Origin: Lachnospiraceae bacterium
GTDB taxonomy: Bacteria; Bacillota; Clostridia; Lachnospirales; Lachnospiraceae
DNA: 64,000 bases
Direction of reading: 5' to 3'
Assembly (NCBI GenBank): GCA_028692395.1
Contig: JAQUXP010000013.1
Span: 1 to 64,000 of the forward strand
The notes below the pieces were generated by a model, which searched no databases, had not been told where the DNA came from, and worked only from the letters and a program-made list of their open reading frames with translations. A program made the translations under genes and the position numbers. How positions within the stretch are numbered: position 1 is the stretch's first letter; each line of letters opens with the position of its first letter. Positions 15,733-23,606 of this stretch are shown here, in pieces.

Positions 15733-18219
15733 TTGGATAAGACAGAGTATCGCATGCGTCTGGATGAGCTGACCACTCTGATAGAAAAGCAAAATTATAA
15801 AGGGGCACTGGAAATCGTAGACAGTATTGACTGGCGAAGGGTGAAAAGCGTCAAGACACTGAATATGGTTGCCGATGTCTATGAAGTAAATAAGGAATAT
15901 AAGCGCTGCAAGGAGATGTTGCTGCTGGCTTATGACCGTGCGATGATCGGGAAGGCGATCTTGTCTCGTCTGGTGGAGATTTCCATAAAGCTGGGAGATC
16001 TGGATGATGCTTCAGAGTATTACTCTGAGTTTGTGGAGGCAGCTCCGAATGACAATTCCAGATTCATATTGAAATATAAGTTGTACAAAGCGCGCCGTGC
16101 ACCTGTGGAGGAGCAGATTGCGATCCTGGAGGATTATAAGGAACGCGAATATACAGAGCGCTGGGCATATGAGCTGGCAAGACTGTATGCACAGTCCGGT
16201 CAGCAGGAGAAGAGTGTAGAGGTCTGCGATGATCTGATTCTCTGGTTTTCAGAAGGTCGGTATGTTGCAAAGGCTATGGAGCTGAAGATGCAGTACCAGC
16301 CGCTTTCTCCTTCTCAGAAGAAGAGCTATGACCTGTATATGAACAGTTTAAAGAAGGATTCAACAGCGAAAAAGACAGTTGCGGGTGGAAAAGCAGTATC
16401 TGAAGCTGCAGTAAAGCTGCCGAAGATAGATATTCCAAAATATCCGGAGCTTAAGAAGAAGCCAAAAGAAAGCACGGACGAGCTGCTGCAGAAGATGAAC
16501 AGTGCAGGAGCAGCCATAACCCAGGATGCCAGCACGAAGCATGAGCAGATGGAAGATGCAGAGAAGGAAGCGGCACTGGATCACTATTCCGTCACTTCTC
16601 CGGAATTCATGGGTAAGACGGCAAACCTGAAGGAGCAGCTTGCAAAGAGCATTCAGGAGGTCTTTGCCGGTATTAAGAAACCGGAGGAGGTAAAGCTCGA
16701 AAAGCGGGAGACAGCTACCTTTGGAGACACCGGAGAGATTACGATCCACGACCTGGAGCCGGAACATGTTACCAGTAAGGTGAAGATCGATACTTCAGCA
16801 CCGAAAACAGTAACCGCAAGGCCAGAAGTGAAAAAAAAGAAGCAAAACTCCTCTGAGATTGACAAAACCTTTGAGGCAATGAAGGTGAAATCAAGAGAAG
16901 AGCTGGAAAAAACACAGGTTTCTCTCAAGAACTTTGATCTGGATGCTTTACTGAAGGAGACGGCAAGCAACCTCTCTGAGGAGATTGCTACTGGTGAGTT
17001 TAAGAAGAGTCCCGAAGCAGAGAAAGTACAGGCTGTGCCTGCAAAACCTGCCAGGACAGAACAGATAATTGGAGCTGATGCAGCGGCAGCTGTTGCAGTA
17101 GGAGTTGCGGCAGCAGTAGCAGCGGTGGAAGCAAGACAGCAGGAAGCAGAACAGCAGAAAGCAGAACAGACAGAGAAAAATCAGCAGACAGTACCTACTT
17201 CTACAGAAAAAGTTTCCCTTGAGACTGTTTCAGAAGAAATAGAAGCAGCTAAGGTTTCTGTTACAGAGGAAGAGACAAGGACTTTTGAAACCTTCCGGGA
17301 AGAAGATACGCAGGCAACAAAAACCTTCTCCAAAGAACAGATGAGCGAGATTACAAGGCGTGTCAATGCATCAGGTAACACGGTACCCATGTCCATCGAG
17401 GAAGTTCTTCGGGAAGAAACACCGGAGGAACGCCGTATTCGTATCTTGAATGAAGGACAGCCGGAACGTTTTACCGATGAGCAGAAAAAGATCTTCACAT
17501 ATTTTGCCAAGATTCCTGGAATTGATCAGCAGGTTTTAGATGCGATGTCAGCGACCTATGCCCATGCAGGAGAGAAAACCTCCAAGCGTGGAAATATCGC
17601 AATTATGGGTGCCTACGGTACCGGAAAGTCCAGACTTTCAGACGGCATTGTACGGGCGATCTGTAAGGATCTGGGTCTCACCGCAGTGAAATATGCAAAG
17701 ATTGATGCCGCAGACCTGAATCAGAAGGATCCGGCAGCAGTTATCGCAAAGATGTCAGGTGGATTCCTCCTGATCGAGCGGGCAGGACTTCTTTATCCGG
17801 AGATTATTGCCAAGCTTACCAAGGCTATGGAATTCCGCACAGACAGAATGATTGTTCTCATCGAGGATGAAAAGGTCAGTATGCGTGGACTGCTTCGTAA
17901 TAATCGAGATTTTGCGAAAAAGTTTGACACCGTTATATCCATACCGGTATTTACCAATGATGAGCTGGTAACCTTTGCCCGGACGTATGCCCGAGAGAAT
18001 GGCTACAAGCTGGATGAGATGGCAGTGCTTGCGCTGTATACTCTGATTGGTCACAATCAGAAGGAAAGCGAACCTATGACGATTTCAAAGGTAAAGGAAG
18101 TTGTTGATGGGGCAATCAAGCGAGCCGGACGTGGAACCAGGCGTTTCGGACGAAGAATGTCAGGAAAACGCACGGATGAAAAGAACCGGATTATTTTATA
18201 CGAAAAAGATTTTGAATAG
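15733..18219 (+). CDS. Large TPR and AAA-type ATPase protein conserved in Lachnospiraceae, unknown function
   Basis: An 828-residue cytoplasmic protein. Residues 1-190 are helical TPR-like repeats (ALEIVDSIDW, YYSEFVEAAPND, RWAYELARLYAQSGQ). Residues 200-560 are low-complexity, charged and Ala/Glu/Gln-rich, with an Ala/Val-rich stretch near 450. Residues about 590-800 form an AAA-like module with Walker A GAYGTGKS at 626-633 and a Walker B-like GGFLLIERAG; the usual DE is ER here, so ATP hydrolysis is uncertain. A basic tail follows. I chose TTG 15733 because GAGGTG lies 6 bases upstream; GTG 15724 is an alternative. The role is unknown; the modules suggest a protein-complex remodeller or scaffold. 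Confidence 0.7.
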   Translation: MDKTEYRMRLDELTTLIEKQNYKGALEIVDSIDWRRVKSVKTLNMVADVYEVNKEYKRCKEMLLLAYDRAMIGKAILSRLVEISIKLGDLDDASEYYSEFVEAAPNDNSRFILKYKLYKARRAPVEEQIAILEDYKEREYTERWAYELARLYAQSGQQEKSVEVCDDLILWFSEGRYVAKAMELKMQYQPLSPSQKKSYDLYMNSLKKDSTAKKTVAGGKAVSEAAVKLPKIDIPKYPELKKKPKESTDELLQKMNSAGAAITQDASTKHEQMEDAEKEAALDHYSVTSPEFMGKTANLKEQLAKSIQEVFAGIKKPEEVKLEKRETATFGDTGEITIHDLEPEHVTSKVKIDTSAPKTVTARPEVKKKKQNSSEIDKTFEAMKVKSREELEKTQVSLKNFDLDALLKETASNLSEEIATGEFKKSPEAEKVQAVPAKPARTEQIIGADAAAAVAVGVAAAVAAVEARQQEAEQQKAEQTEKNQQTVPTSTEKVSLETVSEEIEAAKVSVTEEETRTFETFREEDTQATKTFSKEQMSEITRRVNASGNTVPMSIEEVLREETPEERRIRILNEGQPERFTDEQKKIFTYFAKIPGIDQQVLDAMSATYAHAGEKTSKRGNIAIMGAYGTGKSRLSDGIVRAICKDLGLTAVKYAKIDAADLNQKDPAAVIAKMSGGFLLIERAGLLYPEIIAKLTKAMEFRTDRMIVLIEDEKVSMRGLLRNNRDFAKKFDTVISIPVFTNDELVTFARTYARENGYKLDEMAVLALYTLIGHNQKESEPMTISKVKEVVDGAIKRAGRGTRRFGRRMSGKRTDEKNRIILYEKDFE

Positions 18220-18223
18220 AGCC

Positions 18224-18261
18224 GGAACCGTCGAGTCGGAGAGATTCGGCGGTTCTTTTTT
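18224..18261 (+). terminator. Intrinsic terminator between the AAA-type gene and rsmA
   Basis: AACCGTCGA pairs with TTCGGCGGTT (one G-U) followed by six T. It sits in the 65-base gap, so rsmA needs read-through or its own start signal. Confidence 0.75.
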
Positions 18262-18284
18262 GAAAAGAAAAGGAAGATGAATGA

Positions 18285-19160
18285 ATGGATAGACCAGTTC
18301 CAGTATTAGGAAATCCGCAGAATACCATTGCGGTACTACAGAAATATGGATTTAATTTCCAGAAGAAGTTTGGACAGAACTTTCTGATTGACACCCATGT
18401 ACTTGATAAAATTGTCAGGGCAGCAGATATTAAGGAAGATGATTTTGTAGTGGAGATCGGTCCTGGCATCGGAACCCTTACCCAGTATCTGGCTTACCAT
18501 GCAAGAGAAGTCTGTGCGGTGGAGATTGATCAGAATCTGATTCCGATTCTGGAGGATACCCTTCAGGCATATGATAATGTAACAGTGGTAAATGAAGATA
18601 TTTTGAAAGTTGATCTGAAGCGTCTGGCAGAGGAGAAGAATGGGGGAAAACCCATCAAGATTGTAGCAAACCTGCCTTATTATATCACAACACCAATTAT
18701 TATGGGACTCTTTGAGAAGCATGTGCCGGTGGAATCTGTGACAGTTATGGTCCAGAAGGAGGTTGCAGACAGGATGCAGTCCGGTCCGGGAACCAAGGAT
18801 TATGGAGCACTATCCCTTGCTGTGCAGTATTATGCAGCTCCTTATATAGCTGCAAATGTTCCGCCCAACTGCTTTATGCCAAGGCCAAACGTGGGCAGTG
18901 CCGTGATCTGCCTTACGCTGCATGAAAAGCCCCCGGTACAGGCCAGGGATGAAAAGCTGATGTTTCAGCTGATCCGTGCTTCCTTCAATCAGCGCCGGAA
19001 AACTCTGGTAAATGGAATTACTAATTTCCAGGGACTCTTTTACAGCAAGGAGCAGGTAGCCTGTGCCATCGAACAATGTGGTCTGTCTCCTTCCATAAGA
19101 GGGGAAAAACTTACTCTGGCACAGTTCGCTGCTTTGTCGGATGCACTGTCTCTCCTGTAA
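18285..19160 (+). CDS. rsmA: 16S rRNA (adenine1518/1519-N6) dimethyltransferase
   Basis: A 291-residue KsgA/RsmA methyltransferase that dimethylates two adenines at the 3' end of 16S rRNA during 30S maturation. QNFLID, the SAM-binding EIGPGIGTLT (near residue 58) and the catalytic NLPYYIT (near 129) are present, as is the C-terminal FNQRRKTL. Start 18285 follows AAAGGAAG. A strong terminator follows the gene. Confidence 0.96.
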   Translation: MDRPVPVLGNPQNTIAVLQKYGFNFQKKFGQNFLIDTHVLDKIVRAADIKEDDFVVEIGPGIGTLTQYLAYHAREVCAVEIDQNLIPILEDTLQAYDNVTVVNEDILKVDLKRLAEEKNGGKPIKIVANLPYYITTPIIMGLFEKHVPVESVTVMVQKEVADRMQSGPGTKDYGALSLAVQYYAAPYIAANVPPNCFMPRPNVGSAVICLTLHEKPPVQARDEKLMFQLIRASFNQRRKTLVNGITNFQGLFYSKEQVACAIEQCGLSPSIRGEKLTLAQFAALSDALSLL

Positions 19161-19169
19161 AACAGAACA

Positions 19170-19220
19170 AAGAAGAGCTGTTACTTTGCGCCCCTGGGGT
19201 TTGAAGTAACAGCTCTTCTT
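19170..19220 (+). terminator. Strong hairpin terminator after rsmA
   Basis: A perfect 17-base stem (19170-19186 with 19204-19220) surrounds a 17-base loop. The 3' side ends in CTTCTTATATT rather than a pure T run. Confidence 0.7.
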
Positions 19221-19424
19221 ATATTCTAAAGGAAGGAGAGCCGATTCTCATCGGCATATGAAAAAGAAAATATATAAAATAATCATTGCGAGGTGTTTGC
19301 TTTGATTTATTTTATGAATTTAGTATAAGCAAAAAATGTGATAAAACCGTGTGCGTCCTGTAAAGAAATCGTGAACAAATTCATAAGCTTTTATGAAGAA
19401 ATGAATATAATATAAAAAGTATGC

Positions 19425-19530
19425 TATACTATTCCTGAAAACAAGGAGCAGTACGCTCAAACCGTACTGCGGATACGTAACAGATCAGAGATGGAATTGT
19501 TACAACAGGGCTATAAAGGAGAAATGACGC
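19425..19530 (+). promoter_or_regulatory. Structured 5' leader of the DUF1002-like gene
   Basis: The 370-base gap after rsmA holds no gene. It is AT-rich, with a TATACT -10-like box near 19425. The leader that follows contains two hairpins: GCAGTACG/CGTACTGC (19448-19455 and 19463-19470) and GTAACA/TGTTAC (19477-19482 and 19498-19503). I do not match it to a known riboswitch. A strong AAAGGAG site precedes the gene. Confidence 0.4.
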
Positions 19531-20448
19531 ATGAAAAACAGATATTTAAAAAAAATAACGGCGGTTGCAGCATCTTTTATGCTGCTGGGGTCTATGGCGG
19601 TGCCTGCATTTGCTGACAATGTCAGTATAGAAGGAAAGAAATACATATCTTTGGGAGCGGATCTGAATACAGATGAGCGGGCAACAGTTTTAAGCCTTCT
19701 TAATCTGACGGAGGATGACCTGGCGAATTATCAGCAGGGAACCGTGACAAACGCAGATGAATACACGTACCTGAGTTCCTATCTGGATGCATCTGTCATA
19801 GGAGACAGGGCTCTTTCTTCAGTACGTGTGGATGGGAAGGCGGAAGGTTACGGACTTCAGGTTGCAACAAAGAATATCACCTACTGTACAGAGGTCATGT
19901 ATCAGAATGCTCTGGCTACAGCGGGAGTAAAGAATGCAGATATCGTGGTGGCAGGGCCTTATCAGATCTCAGGAACAGCTGCTTTGGTGGGGGCCATGAA
20001 GGCTTATGAAGCTATGACAGGGGTAACGCTTAGCTCCGACAATGTTGACACCGCTACCAATGAGCTGGTAACCACAACAGATATTGCAGACAGTATCGGA
20101 AGCCAGGAAAAGGCAGAGGAGCTGATTGGTGCACTGAAAGATATCGTGGTATCAGAAGGATTGACAGATCCGGATAAGATCGATGCCAAGATAGATGACA
20201 CGGCAAAAAAGCTTGAGATCACGCTTACAGAGGAAGAAAAGCAACAGATTAAGGAACTTCTGCAGAAAATCAGCAATCTGGATCTGGATGTGAATCAGCT
20301 GAAGGAGCAGGCAAAGGGACTTTATGACAAGCTGAGTAACCTGGATGTGAATCTGAATATCAGCCAGGAACAGGTAGATGGGATATTTGCACAGATTGGA
20401 AAGTGGTTTGAACAGCTGTGGGGACAAATTCAGGGATTGTTTTCTTGA
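19531..20448 (+). CDS. Secreted DUF1002-family protein
   Basis: A 305-residue protein with a Sec signal peptide (MKNRYLKK, hydrophobic core, AFA cleavage near residue 28). The mature part starts with ISLGADLNTDERATVL and contains GYGLQVATKNITYCT, features I associate with DUF1002, a family of unknown function common in Firmicutes. The last 80 residues are helical and probably coiled-coil (LLQKISNLDLDVNQLKEQ, LYDKLSNLDVNLN, with an internal repeat). It stands alone, with its own leader and terminator. An envelope role is likely. Confidence 0.75.
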   Translation: MKNRYLKKITAVAASFMLLGSMAVPAFADNVSIEGKKYISLGADLNTDERATVLSLLNLTEDDLANYQQGTVTNADEYTYLSSYLDASVIGDRALSSVRVDGKAEGYGLQVATKNITYCTEVMYQNALATAGVKNADIVVAGPYQISGTAALVGAMKAYEAMTGVTLSSDNVDTATNELVTTTDIADSIGSQEKAEELIGALKDIVVSEGLTDPDKIDAKIDDTAKKLEITLTEEEKQQIKELLQKISNLDLDVNQLKEQAKGLYDKLSNLDVNLNISQEQVDGIFAQIGKWFEQLWGQIQGLFS

Positions 20449-20594
20449 TGGAATAAAACGATAGTGTAAAATGCACAATAAAAGAAAGAATAACAGAGAT
20501 TAATTAGCTAAATTAACAAAGAATACACTATTTGTTCATACTACGTTCATAATTACTTGCTATTATAAAGACAGTTCAGAGATGAACCTAAAAG

Positions 20595-20630
20595 ATGTGT
20601 TGTAAGATTCATTACACATAATGATTTTTT
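20595..20630 (+). terminator. Candidate terminator downstream of the DUF1002-like gene
   Basis: ATGTGT-TGTAA pairs imperfectly with TTACACAT and is followed by AATGATTTTTT. It is weak. The stretch between it and the gene end holds no coding region. Confidence 0.4.
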
Positions 20631-20640
20631 CATAATAATT

Positions 20641-20666
20641 GCCCAGACGCCGAAAGGTGTCTGGGC
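20641..20666. terminator. Hairpin between convergent genes
   Basis: GCCCAGACGCC and GGTGTCTGGGC form an 11-base stem with one G-U pair and a GAAA tetraloop. It sits 20 bases beyond the stop of the minus-strand adenosyltransferase gene and faces the DUF1002-like gene. The flanking T content is modest on both strands. Confidence 0.5.
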
Positions 20667-20685
20667 ACTCCTCATATATGGGGCT

Positions 20686-21243
20686 TTATTTTTCAATTCC
20701 TTTTCTTGCAGGAAGACCTTTGTCATAGGGATGTTTGATCTTGCAGATCTCTGAAACATAATCAGCAGCGGTAAGCAGTGCCTTGCTGGGATTCTGACCG
20801 GTCAGAATGACTTCCAGATATTTTGGCTTACAAACCAGAAAGTCCAGAAGAATTCGTTCATCAAAAAGCCCGGCTCTGATAGCGTAGATGATTTCATCCA
20901 GAAAAAGAACATCATAGTCCTCTTTCGCTGCCAGTTCTGTTACGAAGGAAAAACGCTCCAGATAATATGCTCTGCGCTGCTTGCGTTCCTCTTCTGTCAT
21001 GCCGAAACTGAACTTTTCCTGCTCCAGACCGTCTACAAAGGTTACCTGATCCAAAGCTTCCAGTACCTTTCGTTCGCTGGTACTGTTGTTCTTCATAAAC
21101 TGATAAATCAGAACCTTATATCCAAAACCTGCCGCCCGGGTACAAAGGCCCATGCCGCAGGTAGTCTTTCCTTTTCCATTGCCACAATAAATATGAATAT
21201 AACCGGTAGTGCGTCCGCCGGACGTGTTGGTGCTGTCTTCCAT
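20686..21243 (-). CDS. cobO: Corrinoid (cob(I)alamin) adenosyltransferase, CobA/CobO type
   Basis: A 185-residue P-loop enzyme that transfers the adenosyl group from ATP to cob(I)alamin or a corrinoid precursor. GNGKGKTT at residues 21-28 is the family's Walker A; DVLFLDEI is the Walker B region; VILTGQNPS matches the conserved C-terminal part. I chose ATG 21243 because GGAAAGGAAG lies upstream; the longer in-frame start at 21285 overlaps the terminator hairpin of the upstream gene. No other cobalamin gene is nearby. Confidence 0.88.
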   Translation of the reverse strand: MEDSTNTSGGRTTGYIHIYCGNGKGKTTCGMGLCTRAAGFGYKVLIYQFMKNNSTSERKVLEALDQVTFVDGLEQEKFSFGMTEEERKQRRAYYLERFSFVTELAAKEDYDVLFLDEIIYAIRAGLFDERILLDFLVCKPKYLEVILTGQNPSKALLTAADYVSEICKIKHPYDKGLPARKGIEK

Positions 21244-21287
21244 ACAGATGCTTCCTTTCCTGGTAAATAAATATACAGTTTTCAATA

Positions 21288-21320
21288 AAAAGGAGCTCTC
21301 ATGGTGGAAAGCCCCTTTTG
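21288..21320 (-). terminator. Intrinsic terminator after rubrerythrin
   Basis: On the minus strand AAAGGGGCT pairs with AGCTCCTTT (one G-U pair) followed by a run of T. It lies between rubrerythrin and the adenosyltransferase. Confidence 0.65.
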
Positions 21321-21364
21321 TTCTCTTTATGTAACTGATCAGGCATCAGACAGATGCCAGTGAA

Positions 21365-21901
21365 TTAATAATTCTCTACTTTGCGTTCAAAGTATGCTTT
21401 TGGATGCGCACATACAGGACATACCTCAGGAGCTTCTTCCCCTTCATAGATGTATCCACAGTTGCGGCATTTCCAGCCAAGAGGAGCATCTCCCTTGAAG
21501 GTATTACCGGAGGTGTAGGATTCCAGAAGCTTGTTGTAGCGTCTTTCGTGAGCTGCCTCGACTTTGGCAACACCTTCAAACTTTTCAGCAAGAGCATCAA
21601 AACCTTCTTCTCGAGCTTCTTTTGCCATGGTAGCGTACATATCTGTCCACTCATATTTCTCACCGGCAGCAGCATCCTTTAAGTTTGCTTCGATATCGCC
21701 GATTCCGTGGAATTCTTTGAACCACATCTTTGCATGCTCTTTTTCCTGATCTGCTGTTTCCAGATACAGTGCTGCCAACTGCTCATAACCGGCTTTCTTT
21801 GCAGCAGATGCATAATAAGTATATTTGTTACGTGCCTGGGATTCACCTGCGAAGGCATCCATCAGGTTTTTCTCTGATTTTGTTCCTGCATATTTTGACA
21901 T
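21365..21901 (-). CDS. rbr: Rubrerythrin
   Basis: A 178-residue peroxide-reducing diiron protein of anaerobes. The N-terminal ferritin-like domain has [12 protein letters not shown] and the EKEHAKMW and EAAHERRY glutamate/histidine ligands. The C-terminal rubredoxin domain has [10 protein letters not shown] and CPVCAHPK. I chose ATG 21901 with AAAGGAGG upstream; the longer ORF start has no site. It lies beside a reverse rubrerythrin and a PerR-like regulator, forming an oxidative-stress cluster. Confidence 0.95.
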   Translation of the reverse strand: MSKYAGTKSEKNLMDAFAGESQARNKYTYYASAAKKAGYEQLAALYLETADQEKEHAKMWFKEFHGIGDIEANLKDAAAGEKYEWTDMYATMAKEAREEGFDALAEKFEGVAKVEAAHERRYNKLLESYTSGNTFKGDAPLGWKCRNCGYIYEGEEAPEVCPVCAHPKAYFERKVENY

Positions 21902-22047
21902 ATTAAATCCTCCTTTAATCTCATTAAATTCCTGTAATCTGTGCTGCAAAGCAACAGATCTGCTGGAAAATTACTACTTTTTTATTATACTTCGAATATA
22001 AGCTGAAAGTCAATGAATAAGGGTACTAATTTTCTGAAAATAAGAAA

Positions 22048-22162
22048 GAGGCCGCCATACTTCGGGGTTTGGATACAATCTGGTGCTTCTGCACACTGTT
22101 TCGAAGCCCGAGAGCATGTAGAAATAGCAGCTTGTATCCAGGTACCGAAGGGTGACAGCCTC
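22048..22162. repeat. 115-base palindromic repeat related to the large palindromic element
   Basis: Imperfect inverted arms (GAGGC...GGATACAA and TTGTATCC...GCCTC) enclose a core CACTGTTTCGAAGCCCGAG. Read on the other strand, the core matches the ATGCTCTTGGACTCCGAAACAGTGT part of the large palindromes at 49.7 and 62.7 kb. It fills the gap between the two rubrerythrin genes. Confidence 0.6.
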
Positions 22163-22188
22163 TCATGTCCTGTAAATGATGATTTTAA

Positions 22189-22731
22189 TTACTTAAAGTA
22201 TCTTCCAAGAAGACCTGCAAATGCTTTTCCGTGGCGAGCTTCGTCACGAGCCATCTCATGAACAGTGTCATGGATTGCATCCAGGTTTGCTGCTTTTGCA
22301 CGTTTTGCAAGATCAACTTTACCTGCTGTAGCACCATTTTCAGCTTCTACACGCATCTGAAGGTTTTTCTTTGTGCTGTCTGTTACAACTTCACCAAGAA
22401 GCTCTGCGAACTTTGCAGCATGCTCAGCTTCTTCATAAGCAGCTTTCTCATAGTACATTCCAACTTCCGGATATCCTTCACGATGAGCAACACGAGCCAT
22501 AGCCAGATACATACCAACCTCTGAACACTCACCTTCGAAGTTTGCTCTCAGGTCTTTCTTAATATCTTCAGCAACATCAGCTGCTACACCTACAACATGC
22601 TCAGCTGCCCATGACATCTCGCCGCTCTGCTCGATAAACTTAGAAGCAGGTGCTTTACAGATTGGACATGCCTCCGGTGCTGCTTCTCCCTCATATACAT
22701 AACCACATACACTACATACAAATTTTTTCAT
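22189..22731 (-). CDS. Reverse rubrerythrin (N-terminal rubredoxin, NADH-peroxidase type)
   Basis: A 180-residue protein with inverted domain order: a rubredoxin-like module ([17 protein letters not shown]) at residues 5-26, then a ferritin-like domain with [25 protein letters not shown] and [10 protein letters not shown]. In clostridia such proteins reduce hydrogen peroxide with electrons from NADH via rubredoxin reductase. GAAAGGAA precedes the start. A palindromic operator candidate lies at 22870-22894, so control by the adjacent PerR-like protein is likely. Confidence 0.92.
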   Translation of the reverse strand: MKKFVCSVCGYVYEGEAAPEACPICKAPASKFIEQSGEMSWAAEHVVGVAADVAEDIKKDLRANFEGECSEVGMYLAMARVAHREGYPEVGMYYEKAAYEEAEHAAKFAELLGEVVTDSTKKNLQMRVEAENGATAGKVDLAKRAKAANLDAIHDTVHEMARDEARHGKAFAGLLGRYFK

Positions 22732-22869
22732 AATTTTGAATTCCTTTCTTTTTTATCATTATTTTATTGTTCACATGTTTTTATTCAGCCAATTCGGAAT
22801 TATACGATTCAGAAAGCTGAATGTTCCGGCAGAGAAGTTCTCTGCTTTTCAATCCGGCAAGCCGCAATT

Positions 22870-22894
22870 GATATTAGTAATTGTTACTGATATC
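22870..22894. promoter_or_regulatory. Candidate Fur/PerR-type operator
   Basis: A 25-base near-perfect palindrome of the form GATATnAGTAAnTnTTACTnATATC lies in the gap between the reverse rubrerythrin and perR-like genes. Half of it (GTTACTGA) recurs at 23396-23403, in front of the perR-like gene. Confidence 0.5.
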
Positions 22895-22975
22895 ATCATA
22901 CAACACCTGCAATGCTTTGTCAACTCTAATTTTACAGTTTTTAAAAACTTTTTCAAGAAGATTTCTGCATATCTT

Positions 22976-23368
22976 TTAAGAAGATTTTGATTTACAGATT
23001 CCGCAGACCCCATAGAAGTTTATACTGTAATCTTCAATGTCCCCATCAAAGCGTTTGGCTGCTGTTTCCTTGATGGAACTGACATCTTCCATATCAAGAT
23101 CAATCACTGCGTGACAGCAGCGGCAGGTGAAGTGGTTGTGTGGAGTGGTATCCGCATCGTAATGCTCTGATCCATCTCCTACAGAAAGTTTCTTGATCTC
23201 GCCAAGCTCTGCAAGTAAGGAAAGATTACGGTAAACAGTCCCAAGACTGATATTAGGGTAGATCTTCCGGATGTCAGCGTATACGGCGTCTGCTGTGGGA
23301 TGATCTTTTCTCGACAACAGCATCTCACGGATAGATTCGCGCTGGCGGCTGTATTTTCTAACTGCCAT
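22976..23368 (-). CDS. perR: Fur-family peroxide-responsive regulator (PerR-like)
   Basis: A 130-residue Fur-family repressor. A winged helix (TADAVYADIR, SLGTVYRNLSLLAELG) is followed by the metal-sensing region HYDADTTPHNHFTC and two CxxC zinc pairs (CRCC, CGIC). The Asp in HYDAD at the regulatory metal site favours PerR over Fur. I chose ATG 23368, with AAGGAGGGG upstream; the longer ORF has no site. PerR proteins sense peroxide by iron-driven histidine oxidation and repress rubrerythrins. The upstream region at 23370-23415 (TAATAATAATAGTTACTGAAATTATAAT-like) could hold an autoregulatory operator. Confidence 0.85.
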   Translation of the reverse strand: MAVRKYSRQRESIREMLLSRKDHPTADAVYADIRKIYPNISLGTVYRNLSLLAELGEIKKLSVGDGSEHYDADTTPHNHFTCRCCHAVIDLDMEDVSSIKETAAKRFDGDIEDYSINFYGVCGICKSKSS

Positions 23369-23606
23369 ATGCCCCTCCTTTCGATAATAATAATAGTTAC
23401 TGAAATTATAATACATCTTATTCTTCATAAAGTCAACAAAAAGGGTGAAATTCTTTGATAAATATGACATCAGGGTTTTCAAAATATTCAGATTATGCTA
23501 TGATGAATAATAAGACTAATTAGATCATGGGGGCAGTGCGCAAAAAAATACTTTGACGAAGTAGAAAACAGCGGCTTCCATGTAGAAGATATGAGGAGAT
23601 GTTAAC

